Origin: Acetobacterium sp965140355
Lineage (GTDB): Bacteria; Bacillota; Clostridia; Eubacteriales; Eubacteriaceae
Direction of reading: 5' to 3'
Assembly (NCBI GenBank): GCA_965140355.1
Contig: OZ223195.1
Span: 372,001-436,000 of the forward strand
DNA: 64,000 nt
Shown here one piece after another: positions 51,043 through 60,338 of this stretch. A program made the translations under genes and the position numbers. How positions within the stretch are numbered: the stretch's first letter is position 1; each line of letters opens with the position of its first letter. The notes below the pieces were generated by a model. The model searched no databases and was not told where the DNA came from. It was given only the letters and a program-made list of their open reading frames with translations.

Positions 51043-53166
51043 ATGAAAATAAAACTGGCATTAGCTGGAAACCCAAACTCCGGAAAAACAACGCTTTTTA
51101 ATGCGTTAACCGGAAGTTCGCAATACGTAGGCAACTGGCCTGGTGTTACGGTCGAAAAAAAAGAAGGTAATTTAAAAGGCTCTAAAGATGTCACAGTAAC
51201 TGATCTACCTGGCATTTACTCATTGTCGCCTTACACCCTGGAAGAAGTTGTAACCCGTGATTACTTACTTAATGACCAACCGGATGTAATCATTAATATT
51301 GTTGATGCCTCCAATATTGAGCGCAACCTCTACCTTACTACTCAGCTTATTGAATTGGGAATTCCGGTTATTATAGCTTTGAATATGATGGATATTGTAT
51401 TAAAAAACGGGGACACTATTGACACTAAAAAACTTGCTTCGACGCTTGGATGTCAAGTGGTTGAAACTTCAGCAATTAAAGGTGACGGCATTAAAGAGGT
51501 TGCCGAAAAAGCCGTTGAAATGGTTAAACTTAAAGTCAAAACGCAACCACCCCATTCTTATCATGAATCACTCGAAAAAGCCCTTTCAACAATTAGCGAT
51601 CATCTATCTATTGTTGAAACCCAACAAAAACGCTGGTATGCGATCAAGCTATTTGAACGTGACAGCAAAGCAATGGCTGGCCTGAGTCTTGATATTTCAA
51701 AACAAAATGCAATTGAAGCAGCCATTGTAAATTGTGAACAGGAGTTAGATGATGATGCTGAAAGTATTGTCACTAATGAGCGCTATAACTATATTAGTAA
51801 TGTCATTAGGCGTTGTGTCAAACATAAAAAAACAGGTTTGTCGACCTCCGATAAGATTGACCGCATTGTCACAAACCGCTGGCTCGCACTCCCTATTTTC
51901 GCCTTAGTAATGTGGACGATTTATTATATTTCAATTTCTTCTTTAGGTGCTATCGTCACCGATTGGACCAACGATTTTTTATTTGGCGGACTAATCAGTG
52001 ATTTTGCCACAACAAGCTTGACCGCGATGGGTGCCGCTGATTGGCTAATCAGTCTTATTGTCGATGGCATCATCGGTGGTGTTGGGGCCGTATTAGGATT
52101 TTTGCCCCAAATGTTAATTCTCTTCTTTTTCCTATCAATTTTGGAAGATTGCGGATATATGGCTCGCGTTGCTTTCATCATGGATCGAATCTTCCGAAAA
52201 TTTGGACTTTCGGGAAAATCTTTCATCCCCTTAATGATTTCTTCTGGTTGCGGCGTTCCTGGCATTATGGCTTCGCGAACCATTGAAAATGAAAGTGATC
52301 GCAAATTAACCATCATGGTAACGACCTTTATCCCGTGCGGAGCAAAGTTGCCAATTATTGCACTAATTGCCGGAGCCATATTTTCCGGTGCCTCCTGGGT
52401 CGCCCCATCAATGTATTTCCTGGGCATCGCGATGGTTCTTATCTCGGGGATTATTTTAAAGAAAACCAGACTATTTTCTGGTGATCCAGCCCCCTTCGTG
52501 ATGGAACTGCCTCAATATCGTATTCCTGGTTTAAAAGGCGTTCTTACACATATGTGGGAACGTAGTAAATCATTTGTAATCAAAGCGGGAACCGTTATTT
52601 TTGTCGCTTGCACTGTAATCTGGTTTCTCCAGACCTTCAACTGGAATCTGCAAATGGTCGATTCCAGTGAAAGTGTTTTAGCTAGCATTGGGATGTTTAT
52701 TGCTCCGTTTTTCGCACCGCTTGGATTTGGAACCTGGCAGGCTACAGTTGCAACAATTACCGGACTAGTAGCGAAAGAAAATGTTGTTGGTACCTTTGGT
52801 GTGCTTTATGGTTTTTCCGAAGTCGCCGGAGATGGTGTCGAAATCTGGAGCCGTGTTGCTGCTGATTTTACTGTCGTAAGCGCTGCTGCCTTTCTTGTTT
52901 TCAACATGCTGTGCGCTCCTTGCTTTGCTGCTATCGGGGCAATTAAACGGGAGATGGGAAGTTGGAAATGGACCTGGATTACCCTTGCATATCAAACAAC
53001 GCTAGCCTACGTCACTGCTTATATTGTTAATCAAATCGGTAGCTTAATCATTTTAAAACAAAACTTTAATTGGCAAACTTTTATTGCGCTTGTTCTTATA
53101 GCTGTTGTTGTTTGGCTGCTTGCTCGTCCAGCTCATAAAGGAATTCCGGCTCTGGCAACAGAGTAG
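51043..53166 (+). CDS. feoB: Ferrous iron transporter FeoB
   Basis: A 707-residue iron(II) transporter in the cytoplasmic membrane. The N-terminal G domain has G1 GNPNSGKTTLFN, G3 DLPG and G4 NMMD. The membrane part contains two Gate motifs with conserved cysteines (SSGCGVPGIMASRTI and FIPCGAKLPI) and about ten helices. There is no C-terminal Cys-rich FeoC-like extension. AAGGAGG precedes the ATG. It is the last gene of the feoA-feoA-feoB operon, closed by a strong terminator. Confidence 0.97.
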   Translation: MKIKLALAGNPNSGKTTLFNALTGSSQYVGNWPGVTVEKKEGNLKGSKDVTVTDLPGIYSLSPYTLEEVVTRDYLLNDQPDVIINIVDASNIERNLYLTTQLIELGIPVIIALNMMDIVLKNGDTIDTKKLASTLGCQVVETSAIKGDGIKEVAEKAVEMVKLKVKTQPPHSYHESLEKALSTISDHLSIVETQQKRWYAIKLFERDSKAMAGLSLDISKQNAIEAAIVNCEQELDDDAESIVTNERYNYISNVIRRCVKHKKTGLSTSDKIDRIVTNRWLALPIFALVMWTIYYISISSLGAIVTDWTNDFLFGGLISDFATTSLTAMGAADWLISLIVDGIIGGVGAVLGFLPQMLILFFFLSILEDCGYMARVAFIMDRIFRKFGLSGKSFIPLMISSGCGVPGIMASRTIENESDRKLTIMVTTFIPCGAKLPIIALIAGAIFSGASWVAPSMYFLGIAMVLISGIILKKTRLFSGDPAPFVMELPQYRIPGLKGVLTHMWERSKSFVIKAGTVIFVACTVIWFLQTFNWNLQMVDSSESVLASIGMFIAPFFAPLGFGTWQATVATITGLVAKENVVGTFGVLYGFSEVAGDGVEIWSRVAADFTVVSAAAFLVFNMLCAPCFAAIGAIKREMGSWKWTWITLAYQTTLAYVTAYIVNQIGSLIILKQNFNWQTFIALVLIAVVVWLLARPAHKGIPALATE

Positions 53167-53218
53167 AAAAGTGGTCTCTGTAATTGTTCTCGGAGTAATC
53201 ACTGCAGTTAATCTCAAA

Positions 53219-53263
53219 AATAACACCCTAAAACTCCTGAAATCAGTGGTTTAGGGTGTTATT
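53219..53263. terminator. Bidirectional terminator of feoB and the L25 gene
   Basis: A perfect 14-bp stem (53219-53232 with 53250-53263) flanked by A and T runs lies between convergent feoB and rplY. Confidence 0.85.
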
Positions 53264-53309
53264 TGCTATGATCTAATTAATGTTATCATCTGATACGAGT
53301 CAACAAATC

Positions 53310-53936
53310 TTACTCGCTTTTTTCATACCCGACTTCTGATATTTTTTCATCAGATCCATCTTCTTCGGTTGTATCTTCTAATCGTGTTTCATTGATCACT
53401 AATACAATTTTATCCGCTTCAATTTCTGATTCAATTCCTTCGGGAAATTTAACATCCCCGACACATATTTTGTCATTCAGATCAAGATCCGTTATATCGA
53501 TTTCAAGAAAATCAGGCATATCTTGGGGTAATCCGGTCACAAGTATTTTATCCATTTGTTGGACAGGATGGAGTTTTTTAAATTCCAGTGCCTCCTTGCC
53601 GACTATTTTTATATTAAGATTTAACTTAATTTGTTCGGTAACTGACACCTGCTGAAAAACAACATTTAAAACTTCTCCTTTCATTGGTGAATGTTGCATC
53701 TCTTTTATCATTGCAGCATATGATTCGTTCCCACCAAGATCGAGCGTAAATAAATAGTTTCTCCCATATTTGGATATGTTTTTCATTAATTCATCTTTAT
53801 TTATTTTAATTGAAACTGATTCCTGACCTTTGCGATTAATCGCACCAGGGATGTAACCTATTTTTCGAAGTTTTTTACCTGCTTTGCCGTTGGCCATTTC
53901 TCTTTTTTCAATTGCAATTGTTACTTTTTCATTCAT
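53310..53936 (-). CDS. rplY: 50S ribosomal protein L25 / Ctc general stress form
   Basis: A 208-residue L25 of the long Ctc type. The N-terminal RNA-binding domain (about residues 1-95) has KKLRKIGYIPGAI, and the C-terminal TL5-like domain (about 96-185) has DMPDFLEIDITDL. An acidic tail follows. It binds 5S rRNA. GAGGAG precedes the ATG. It is a single gene. Confidence 0.93.
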   Translation of the reverse strand: MNEKVTIAIEKREMANGKAGKKLRKIGYIPGAINRKGQESVSIKINKDELMKNISKYGRNYLFTLDLGGNESYAAMIKEMQHSPMKGEVLNVVFQQVSVTEQIKLNLNIKIVGKEALEFKKLHPVQQMDKILVTGLPQDMPDFLEIDITDLDLNDKICVGDVKFPEGIESEIEADKIVLVINETRLEDTTEEDGSDEKISEVGYEKSE

Positions 53937-54130
53937 ATTATTGTCTCCTCTCTTGATAAACTCTCACATAGTATTGTTGATATTGTTTTAGTTCGTCAAT
54001 TTGAATTAAAATCATGACGAACTATTCCTATCACTTCTTTTTTTACTATGTTAAATTAATTATACCAAATAAATGAATCAATATCAATTTTTTTTAAAAA
54101 AATGCAGCATCACGTCCATCATCTGGCAGA

Positions 54131-56713
54131 TCAGGTCATATCATCCCGCAGGGCGTCGATAATATTTTCTTTTTTCAACTTGCTAATGGCATACAGCATA
54201 CTAATGAATACCACTAAGAGCACACTAAACACACTGATTATCATACTGCCCCACGGAAACACAAAATCGATCATATCAGTTCCGCCGAGAACCATTCCCT
54301 TGTAGATCAGCCAGGAAGCGATTGCCGCAATGGGAAGTGCAAAGAGTAGCGCCCGCAGACCATAAAAAATACATTCGAAGTTCATCATCTTTTGGAAATC
54401 GCGGTCAGACATTCCCACCGAACGAAGCATTGCCAACTCTCGTCGACGCAGCTTGATATTCGTCGAAATCGTATTGAAGACATTTGCAACCGCAATCAGC
54501 GAAATCATAATAATGAAAGTATATGCGAATACGTTGGCAATGAAGATGTAATTACGACTCTCATCAAGCATTTTATAGGTATTGTAGAGGTTGTAATCGG
54601 CAGTAACTCCCGCCCCCTGTATCATCGTTTCCATTTCAGCCGTTGACTGGGTAGGATTAGTTGAACGAAAAGTCAAACCTTTAATAACCACCTGAGTATC
54701 AGGCGTTTCAAATTGTTCTTTGAGTGAATAGGGAGCCATTACTCTAAAAAAGAACGCATTCTTCGCTCCCGTGTTTCCTGGAATCGGCAGCGTATCTGGC
54801 GGTACGGTCTCGACAAAGGTAATATTAACGTTTTGCCCCGGTTCCGTCGTTGGCTGATTCTTTGTTTCGGGAACAATGATAAGATTCAAGGAAGAACGCG
54901 TAAATAGATCACTGATCTGATCAACCGTTTCGGCCTGATTGTTGCGGTCTTCCATTTTTGCAACGGCGATTAGTTTGGCGTTTGGCCCGGTAAAGTCCGC
55001 GACCGGTAAGCCCAAGCCATTTAAGATATTTAAATAACTGTTGTCATCAAGAAACTGGATGTCGATAGGTAGGTTAACCGTTTCACCCACTGATTGTGAA
55101 CCGACGTTCGTCCAGTAATCGTCAGAAAGATCGCTGGCTTTGGCAACGCATGAATACTTCATCAGTGCTTGATATCCACTTTCATAAACACCGTCAGCCG
55201 TTTTTAGTTTATTATAAAGTGGCAACATTTCACTATCATTCATGTTCTGTGTAGCAAAACAGATGTCCGAGGTTGTCACCACTACTGACTGCTGGGCCGC
55301 CTGTTTCATATCGGTTACAAAAGCATTGGCCGAGACGAACAGCACCACGCTTAAACCCAGTGACAACACAATGCTACGATAGCCTTTCTTGTTTCTTTTA
55401 AAATTTTTTAGCGCCAGAGTTCCCTCCAAACCATAAAGTCGCTGCGACAATTTTGACGTTTTTACGACCTTAGATTCAACTTTGACAACATTCGTTTGGC
55501 GAATACTCTCCATTACGGGTGTGTTTGCAGCCTTTCGCGCGGGAAGATAAGCTGAAATTAAAATCGTAACTAAACTGACCACTGCGGCAACGATAATCAC
55601 GGGGATAGACACGGTCAAGGTCAACGGAACATTACTGTACATGATGTTCCCGAAATTTCTAGCAACAACAGAAATCACCAGGTGGATGCTGCCAATGCCT
55701 ACCATAACACCAATCGGGATGCCAATCACACCGATACAAAGTCCTTCAAACAGCACCGAATTGCGCAATTGCCTGGCAGTAGCACCGACCGATGAAAGAA
55801 TACCGAACTGCCGGGTGCGTTCGTTTAACGAAATATTGAAGGCGTTATAAATCAGAAAAATCGAGCCGATCATGATGATTACAACTAAAATGCCGCCGAC
55901 CGCGTACAAAAATTGGTTGAACACGTTATCGTTTGAAAGACCCATGAAGCTCAATACCTTATCGTTTAAGACGTAAGCTTTATTTCCGGCGGTGCTGGTT
56001 GCGTAAGCGTGAACTTCACGCGGGTTTTTAAGCGTGACAAAAAGGCTTTCACTATTCGCTTGGTCTTGGGCATCGGCTTTCGTTATTAAGGTATATCCCG
56101 GAGCGGTCACTTCCTCAAAACCGGGCCGTTGGTAGATGCCGACTACCGTATAAGTTCGCTGGCCTTGTGGCACCAGCTTTTCGTCCGTGGCAGTATAAGG
56201 GTCGTGTTGACTGAGCATTGCATTGCCACTTAGGCGATTGCCGACCGCAAGTGAAAGCGTATCACCGACCACAAATTTAACACCGCCATTAGCCGCAACG
56301 CTCCCAGAAACAAGAATCTCCCCGCTGTTTTCAGGCAACCGACCGGAAATTAGGTTGATGGGCAAATCATTAAAAGTTTTCTCGTTAAATCCGGCGATAA
56401 AAAGATACGGTTTGTCGGGGTTTTTTCCGCCATCAAGCATTGCGTAGCCGATATTTTCAAATGTCGTGGTATTAGCGATTTTCTCGTCATGCGTTTGTTC
56501 CAAAACAAAAGAAGCCGGAACGTCTACAAACTCAACATGCCAACCTCCATATTTCTGGGCGGCGCCGTTAGCCAGATAGCTCAACAAAGAAACCCCAAAG
56601 GTCGCTACGGCGGTGATCATGGCTGCGGATAGAACTACCCCAATAATCGTCACAAGCGTTCGGGTTCGGCTTTTTCTCATGCTTTGCAGGGTAACTTTAT
56701 TAAAAATATTCAT
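54131..56713 (-). CDS. ABC transporter permease, FtsX/MacB-type with two large external domains
   Basis: An 860-residue permease. One membrane helix (TIIGVVLSAAMITAVATFGV) precedes an extracytoplasmic domain of about 230 residues, then three helices around GGILVVIIMIGSIFLIYNAF. A further helix precedes a second external domain, and three final helices contain the FtsX motif RRRELAMLRSVGMSDRDF. Such permeases pair with LolD-like ATPases for export or antimicrobial peptide response rather than import. Its start overlaps the ATPase stop (ATGA), and a two-component system lies upstream on the same strand. Confidence 0.9.
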   Translation of the reverse strand: MNIFNKVTLQSMRKSRTRTLVTIIGVVLSAAMITAVATFGVSLLSYLANGAAQKYGGWHVEFVDVPASFVLEQTHDEKIANTTTFENIGYAMLDGGKNPDKPYLFIAGFNEKTFNDLPINLISGRLPENSGEILVSGSVAANGGVKFVVGDTLSLAVGNRLSGNAMLSQHDPYTATDEKLVPQGQRTYTVVGIYQRPGFEEVTAPGYTLITKADAQDQANSESLFVTLKNPREVHAYATSTAGNKAYVLNDKVLSFMGLSNDNVFNQFLYAVGGILVVIIMIGSIFLIYNAFNISLNERTRQFGILSSVGATARQLRNSVLFEGLCIGVIGIPIGVMVGIGSIHLVISVVARNFGNIMYSNVPLTLTVSIPVIIVAAVVSLVTILISAYLPARKAANTPVMESIRQTNVVKVESKVVKTSKLSQRLYGLEGTLALKNFKRNKKGYRSIVLSLGLSVVLFVSANAFVTDMKQAAQQSVVVTTSDICFATQNMNDSEMLPLYNKLKTADGVYESGYQALMKYSCVAKASDLSDDYWTNVGSQSVGETVNLPIDIQFLDDNSYLNILNGLGLPVADFTGPNAKLIAVAKMEDRNNQAETVDQISDLFTRSSLNLIIVPETKNQPTTEPGQNVNITFVETVPPDTLPIPGNTGAKNAFFFRVMAPYSLKEQFETPDTQVVIKGLTFRSTNPTQSTAEMETMIQGAGVTADYNLYNTYKMLDESRNYIFIANVFAYTFIIMISLIAVANVFNTISTNIKLRRRELAMLRSVGMSDRDFQKMMNFECIFYGLRALLFALPIAAIASWLIYKGMVLGGTDMIDFVFPWGSMIISVFSVLLVVFISMLYAISKLKKENIIDALRDDMT

Positions 56714-57393
56714 GGCCGTACCCGTTCGTCGCGCACAACTTTACCATCTGAGATGCCGATAATGCGGTCTGCCTGGAGGGCAATATTTTCATCATGAGTG
56801 ACCAGAAGCAGTGTCTGGCGAAATTTTTGATTGCTTAATTTTAGCAGATTGATGATTTCATGTCCATTACGGCTATCCAAACTACCGGTTGGTTCGTCGG
56901 CAAGCATGACTGCTGGAGCATTCATCAACGCGCGACCGATGGAAACCCGCTGCTGCTGACCGCCCGAAAGCTGATTGGGCAAATGTGTTTTGCGGTCTTT
57001 TAGCCCCAGCAACTCAAGCAAATCATCAAGCCGTTCCTCGTTAACCTTACGTTTGTCCATCAAAATCGGTAAACTGATATTTTCCACCACATTCAGAGTT
57101 GGAATAAGGTTGTGAAACTGGTAAATCAGCCCAACTTGGCGCCGGCGGAAGATAGCGAGTTTTTCATTGCTTTGGGCATAGACATCCTGCCCATCCAAAT
57201 ATACCTTTCCGCTTGTCGGCACATCCACACCCCCGATAATATGAAGCAACGTGGATTTCCCGGAACCTGAAGAACCGATGATTGCGGTAAATTCCCCCTT
57301 TTCAATTGTTAGTGAAACATGATCAAGTGCGGTAACTTGATTTTCATTCGTGCCGTAAACTTTGCATAAATTTTCAATTTTTAAAAACTCCAT
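56710..57393 (-). CDS. ABC transporter ATP-binding protein (LolD/MacB type)
   Basis: A 227-residue ATPase with Walker A IIGSSGSGKSTLL, signature NQLSGGQQQRVSIGRA, Walker B VMLADEPTGSLD and switch histidine in LLVTHDENIA. It powers the overlapping 860-residue permease. AAAGGAG precedes the ATG at 57393. Its presumed promoter lies beyond the 171-bp repeat, so the repeat is probably in its 5' untranslated region. Confidence 0.95.
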   Translation of the reverse strand: MEFLKIENLCKVYGTNENQVTALDHVSLTIEKGEFTAIIGSSGSGKSTLLHIIGGVDVPTSGKVYLDGQDVYAQSNEKLAIFRRRQVGLIYQFHNLIPTLNVVENISLPILMDKRKVNEERLDDLLELLGLKDRKTHLPNQLSGGQQQRVSIGRALMNAPAVMLADEPTGSLDSRNGHEIINLLKLSNQKFRQTLLLVTHDENIALQADRIIGISDGKVVRDERVRP

Positions 57394-57423
57394 TATGTGA
57401 GTCTCCTTTCACATTGTTTACCC

Positions 57424-57594
57424 TAGGTAATTGTGAAAATGCCGTGAGCTTTGGGCTCAGTTTCGCACGAAACAATTTCTACACGGTACGGCGGACAGTT
57501 CGATGAACTGTTCGCCTACACATTACAAAATTGTTTGTGAAAACTGCACCCAAAGCAACCGTTGCTCGATGTTTTTTAATTTCGCAATTACCTA
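57424..57594. repeat. 171-bp palindromic repeat, copy 2 (MITE-like)
   Basis: Same length and ends (TAGG ... CCTA) as the copy at 16547-16717, about 92% identical by eye. In this copy the terminal arms are TAGGTAATTGTGAAA and TTTCGCAATTACCTA, 14 of 15 complementary. GTTTACCC occurs on both sides (immediately left, 4 bp away on the right). It lies between the kinase gene and the ABC ATPase gene, both leftward. Confidence 0.9.
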
Positions 57595-57633
57595 CATGGT
57601 TTACCCATATAATAGAACATTCAACTGACAACT

Positions 57634-57650
57634 CGGTGACTTTCCGGTGA
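57634..57650 (-). promoter_or_regulatory. Direct repeats, candidate response-regulator site
   Basis: CGGTGA occurs at 57634-57639 and 57645-57650, 11 bp apart on the plus strand, one helical turn, as for OmpR-family half-sites. It lies between the kinase stop and the ABC operon. Confidence 0.35.
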
Positions 57651-57658
57651 GAGATTCG

Positions 57659-58648
57659 TCACTTGGGAAAACGAATGGCAAAGATTGCCCCACCCTGCGG
57701 ATGATTTTGGGCGGTAATCGTTCCACCCTGTCGAGTTATAATCATTTTACAAAGCGCTAATCCAATCCCGTATCCGGTCGCCTGGGGATTTTTCCCCCGA
57801 TAAAAGCGGTCGAACAGGCAGGATATATCTGCTTTGTCAAAACCAGCACCATTGTCGTGGATAGTAATCTCGGTAAACAATGGGTTCGATTTGCTGATAA
57901 TCTCAATCTTCCCATTCTCGCCGACGCTTTCCAGGCAATTTTTAAAAATGTTCTGAATTGCTTCCGAAAGCCACCCGAAATCCCCTTGAATCATCATCGC
58001 TTTGGGGGTATCTACTTGTAAATCAATATTGTGCAATTCCATAGAAATCAGAAATGGACGAAGCGCCGTTTTAATCAAGTTACTAACCTCGATTTGCTCA
58101 CTTTGAAATACCACGATGCCTGCATCCAAACGCGATAATCTCAATAAAGAAGTCAGTAGCCAATCCATCTGAACCAGCAATTCTTCGGTTTCCCGCAGCA
58201 ACGCTTTCCGATCATTTTCATTTGGACTTTTTTCTAGCAATGAAACAATCAAGTTTACCGATGTGAGTGGGGTACGAAGTTGATGGGCGATATTGGCCAG
58301 TGAGTCGGCAAGGTGTTCTTTTTCTCTTTTTAGCGCCTCAGTTTGCTCCCGAATCCGCACCGTCATTTTTATTATTTCGCTATCCAGAATAGAAAGTTCC
58401 CCTTCTTCCGATTGCCCAATATATAAGTTGTCGGTGTTATGGAGCAGCCGATTAATTTGATCTGATATCTGCGCAATGCTTTTGTATCGGGCTTTGGTAA
58501 ATAAAAAAAACGCCGTGCCAAAGGCGACAGCAGAAGTGACAGCAAGAATTCCCGCGGTAGTATTAATTATAAAACCCAGTATTGTCGTGACCACGGCCAT
58601 TAAGGCAAACACCATTGCAAATCGCCGTACCTCGTTATTTCGAAACAT
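57659..58648 (-). CDS. Sensor histidine kinase (intramembrane-sensing type)
   Basis: A 329-residue kinase. Two membrane helices near the N-terminus are separated by only a few residues, so it has no external sensor domain, as in BceS-like kinases that sense through a transporter. The H box is ANIAHQLRTPLTSVN, the N box IQNIFKNCLESVG, and the G boxes DNGAGFDKAD and GYGIGLALCK. The ATG at 58648 is 8 nt after AGGAGG; the GTG at 58654 is too close. It overlaps the response regulator gene by 14 bp. Confidence 0.92.
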   Translation of the reverse strand: MFRNNEVRRFAMVFALMAVVTTILGFIINTTAGILAVTSAVAFGTAFFLFTKARYKSIAQISDQINRLLHNTDNLYIGQSEEGELSILDSEIIKMTVRIREQTEALKREKEHLADSLANIAHQLRTPLTSVNLIVSLLEKSPNENDRKALLRETEELLVQMDWLLTSLLRLSRLDAGIVVFQSEQIEVSNLIKTALRPFLISMELHNIDLQVDTPKAMMIQGDFGWLSEAIQNIFKNCLESVGENGKIEIISKSNPLFTEITIHDNGAGFDKADISCLFDRFYRGKNPQATGYGIGLALCKMIITRQGGTITAQNHPQGGAIFAIRFPK

Positions 58649-59324
58649 CCGCACCGCCTCCTAATCGATATCCGGTCCCACGAACAGTCAAAATAATTTG
58701 CGGGCGGGCGGGATTGGTCTCGATCTTTTCCCGTAAGCGTTTGATGTACACGGTTAAGGTATTGTCATTGACAAACTCACCCGCCGCGTCCCATAATTCA
58801 TCCAGCAGCTGCCCCCTCGTGATAATGCTTTTGGGATTATTAATAAATACCAACAACAGTCGATATTCCAATGCCGAAAGAAAAACTTCGGTGCCGTTTT
58901 TTTTCACAATGCTACTAGCCGTATCGACATAAAGCCCATGAATTTCAAACGTTGACCCCGAACGTCCGCCTTTTCGCAAGGCAGATCCAATTCGGGCAAT
59001 CAATTCGCGGGGACGAAACGGCTTGGTGATATAGTCGTCCGCACCCATATTCAGCCCGGTAACAACACTTGCTTCATCGCCGGAAGCCGTCAAAAAGATA
59101 ACCGGAACATCTTGTTTTGCTTTAATTTCCGTGCAAACCGTAAAGCCATTTCCGTCAGGCAGAGAAATATCAATCAGCGCCAAGTCAAATTTATTCCCGA
59201 CCAGGGCGGCCAAGGCATCGCTTCGCGTCGAAGCGTGAATAACACTAAACCCTTCCGAATGGAGCAAACGGATCAGGTTTTTTGCAATGGCCTGATCATC
59301 CTCAACTAAAAATATTTGTTTCAT
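58635..59324 (-). CDS. OmpR-family response regulator
   Basis: A 229-residue regulator. The receiver domain has the phospho-acceptor Asp in LALIDISLPDGNG and the conserved Lys in ITKPFRPREL. The C-terminal winged helix follows (SALEYRLLLVFINNPKSIIT, GTGYRLGGG). It forms an operon with the kinase and most likely controls the adjacent ABC transporter 56710-54131. Confidence 0.93.
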   Translation of the reverse strand: MKQIFLVEDDQAIAKNLIRLLHSEGFSVIHASTRSDALAALVGNKFDLALIDISLPDGNGFTVCTEIKAKQDVPVIFLTASGDEASVVTGLNMGADDYITKPFRPRELIARIGSALRKGGRSGSTFEIHGLYVDTASSIVKKNGTEVFLSALEYRLLLVFINNPKSIITRGQLLDELWDAAGEFVNDNTLTVYIKRLREKIETNPARPQIILTVRGTGYRLGGGADVSK

Positions 59325-59660
59325 TTATTTTCATCGCCCCTTACTCTTTTCTTTCAATATTGTCCGTCCAGCCAGTCAAACCTGATCTTTGCTAATTTCA
59401 TTATATAAAACACCATTATAGCTTTAGTACATTTAGATCATTACAAAATATACGATTATTAAACAATGCTTATTTGAGTTAGACAGCTCACAATTACCAA
59501 TTTATTGTACTGCTTTTGATAAAAATTTACAAGCTGGGCGACAACAAAGTCAAAAATGGGTATCACCATGTCCGAAATAATCAGAAATTTAAAATTTATT
59601 TTGGCTTCGTTTAATCTCCGTTTACATCGGCATGATATAATTTAATCGAGGTGATAAACG
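59325..59660. other. 336-bp divergent region between two response regulator genes
   Basis: It must hold two divergent promoters. A TATAAT at 59636-59641 lies 20 bp before the rightward response regulator; no clear -35 is seen. Nothing else is recognised. Confidence 0.5.
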
Positions 59661-60338
59661 ATGAGTAAAATTATGATTGCTGACGATGATGCGAACATCC
59701 GCGAACTTGTCATTGCATTGCTTCAAAACAATGGATTTGAAGTATGCGAGGCCGTAGACGGACGTGAAGCACTGGAAAATATTGATATTGATAACCCTGA
59801 TCTGGCAATCATCGATATCATGATGCCAAACATGGACGGCTTTGAACTGTGTCGTCATTTGCGTTCTGACTACGAAAATATGCCCATTTTAATGCTGACC
59901 GCCAAAGGTGAGCTTGCTAACAAAGTGAAAGGTTTCGGACTTGGCGCCGACGATTATCTGACCAAACCTTTTGAAGGCGATGAGTTGGTTGTCCGCGTCC
60001 AGGCGCTGTTGCGGCGTTACAAAATTGAAGCATCCCAGATCATCCAAATTGGCAATATCACGATCGATAGAAATAGCTACAGCATCACCACAGATGGTTT
60101 ACACGAAGATATTCCAATGAAAGAATTTGAATTGCTCTTCAAGCTGGCGAGTTTCCCCGGTAAAACATTTTCGCGTAATCGGTTGATTGAAGATATCTGG
60201 GGTATTGATTTTGAGGGCAACGAACGCACGTTGGACGTCCATATAAACCGGCTCCGCGACCGCTTTCCAGAGCAACAGACCGGTTTTAAAATTACCACCC
60301 TTCGGGGGCTGGGATACCGGCTGGAGGTGCTCACATGA
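59661..60338 (+). CDS. OmpR-family response regulator
   Basis: A 225-residue regulator with phospho-acceptor Asp in LAIIDIMMPNMDGF and Lys in LTKPFEGDEL, and a C-terminal winged helix (EFELLFKLASFPGKTFSRNR, LRGLGYRLEVL). GAGGTG precedes the ATG. It overlaps the next kinase gene by ATGA and probably controls the downstream ABC transporter. Confidence 0.93.
   Translation: MSKIMIADDDANIRELVIALLQNNGFEVCEAVDGREALENIDIDNPDLAIIDIMMPNMDGFELCRHLRSDYENMPILMLTAKGELANKVKGFGLGADDYLTKPFEGDELVVRVQALLRRYKIEASQIIQIGNITIDRNSYSITTDGLHEDIPMKEFELLFKLASFPGKTFSRNRLIEDIWGIDFEGNERTLDVHINRLRDRFPEQQTGFKITTLRGLGYRLEVLT

Noticed and set aside
51924..52427. 167-codon leftward ORF
   Set aside because: Shadow of feoB on the opposite strand.
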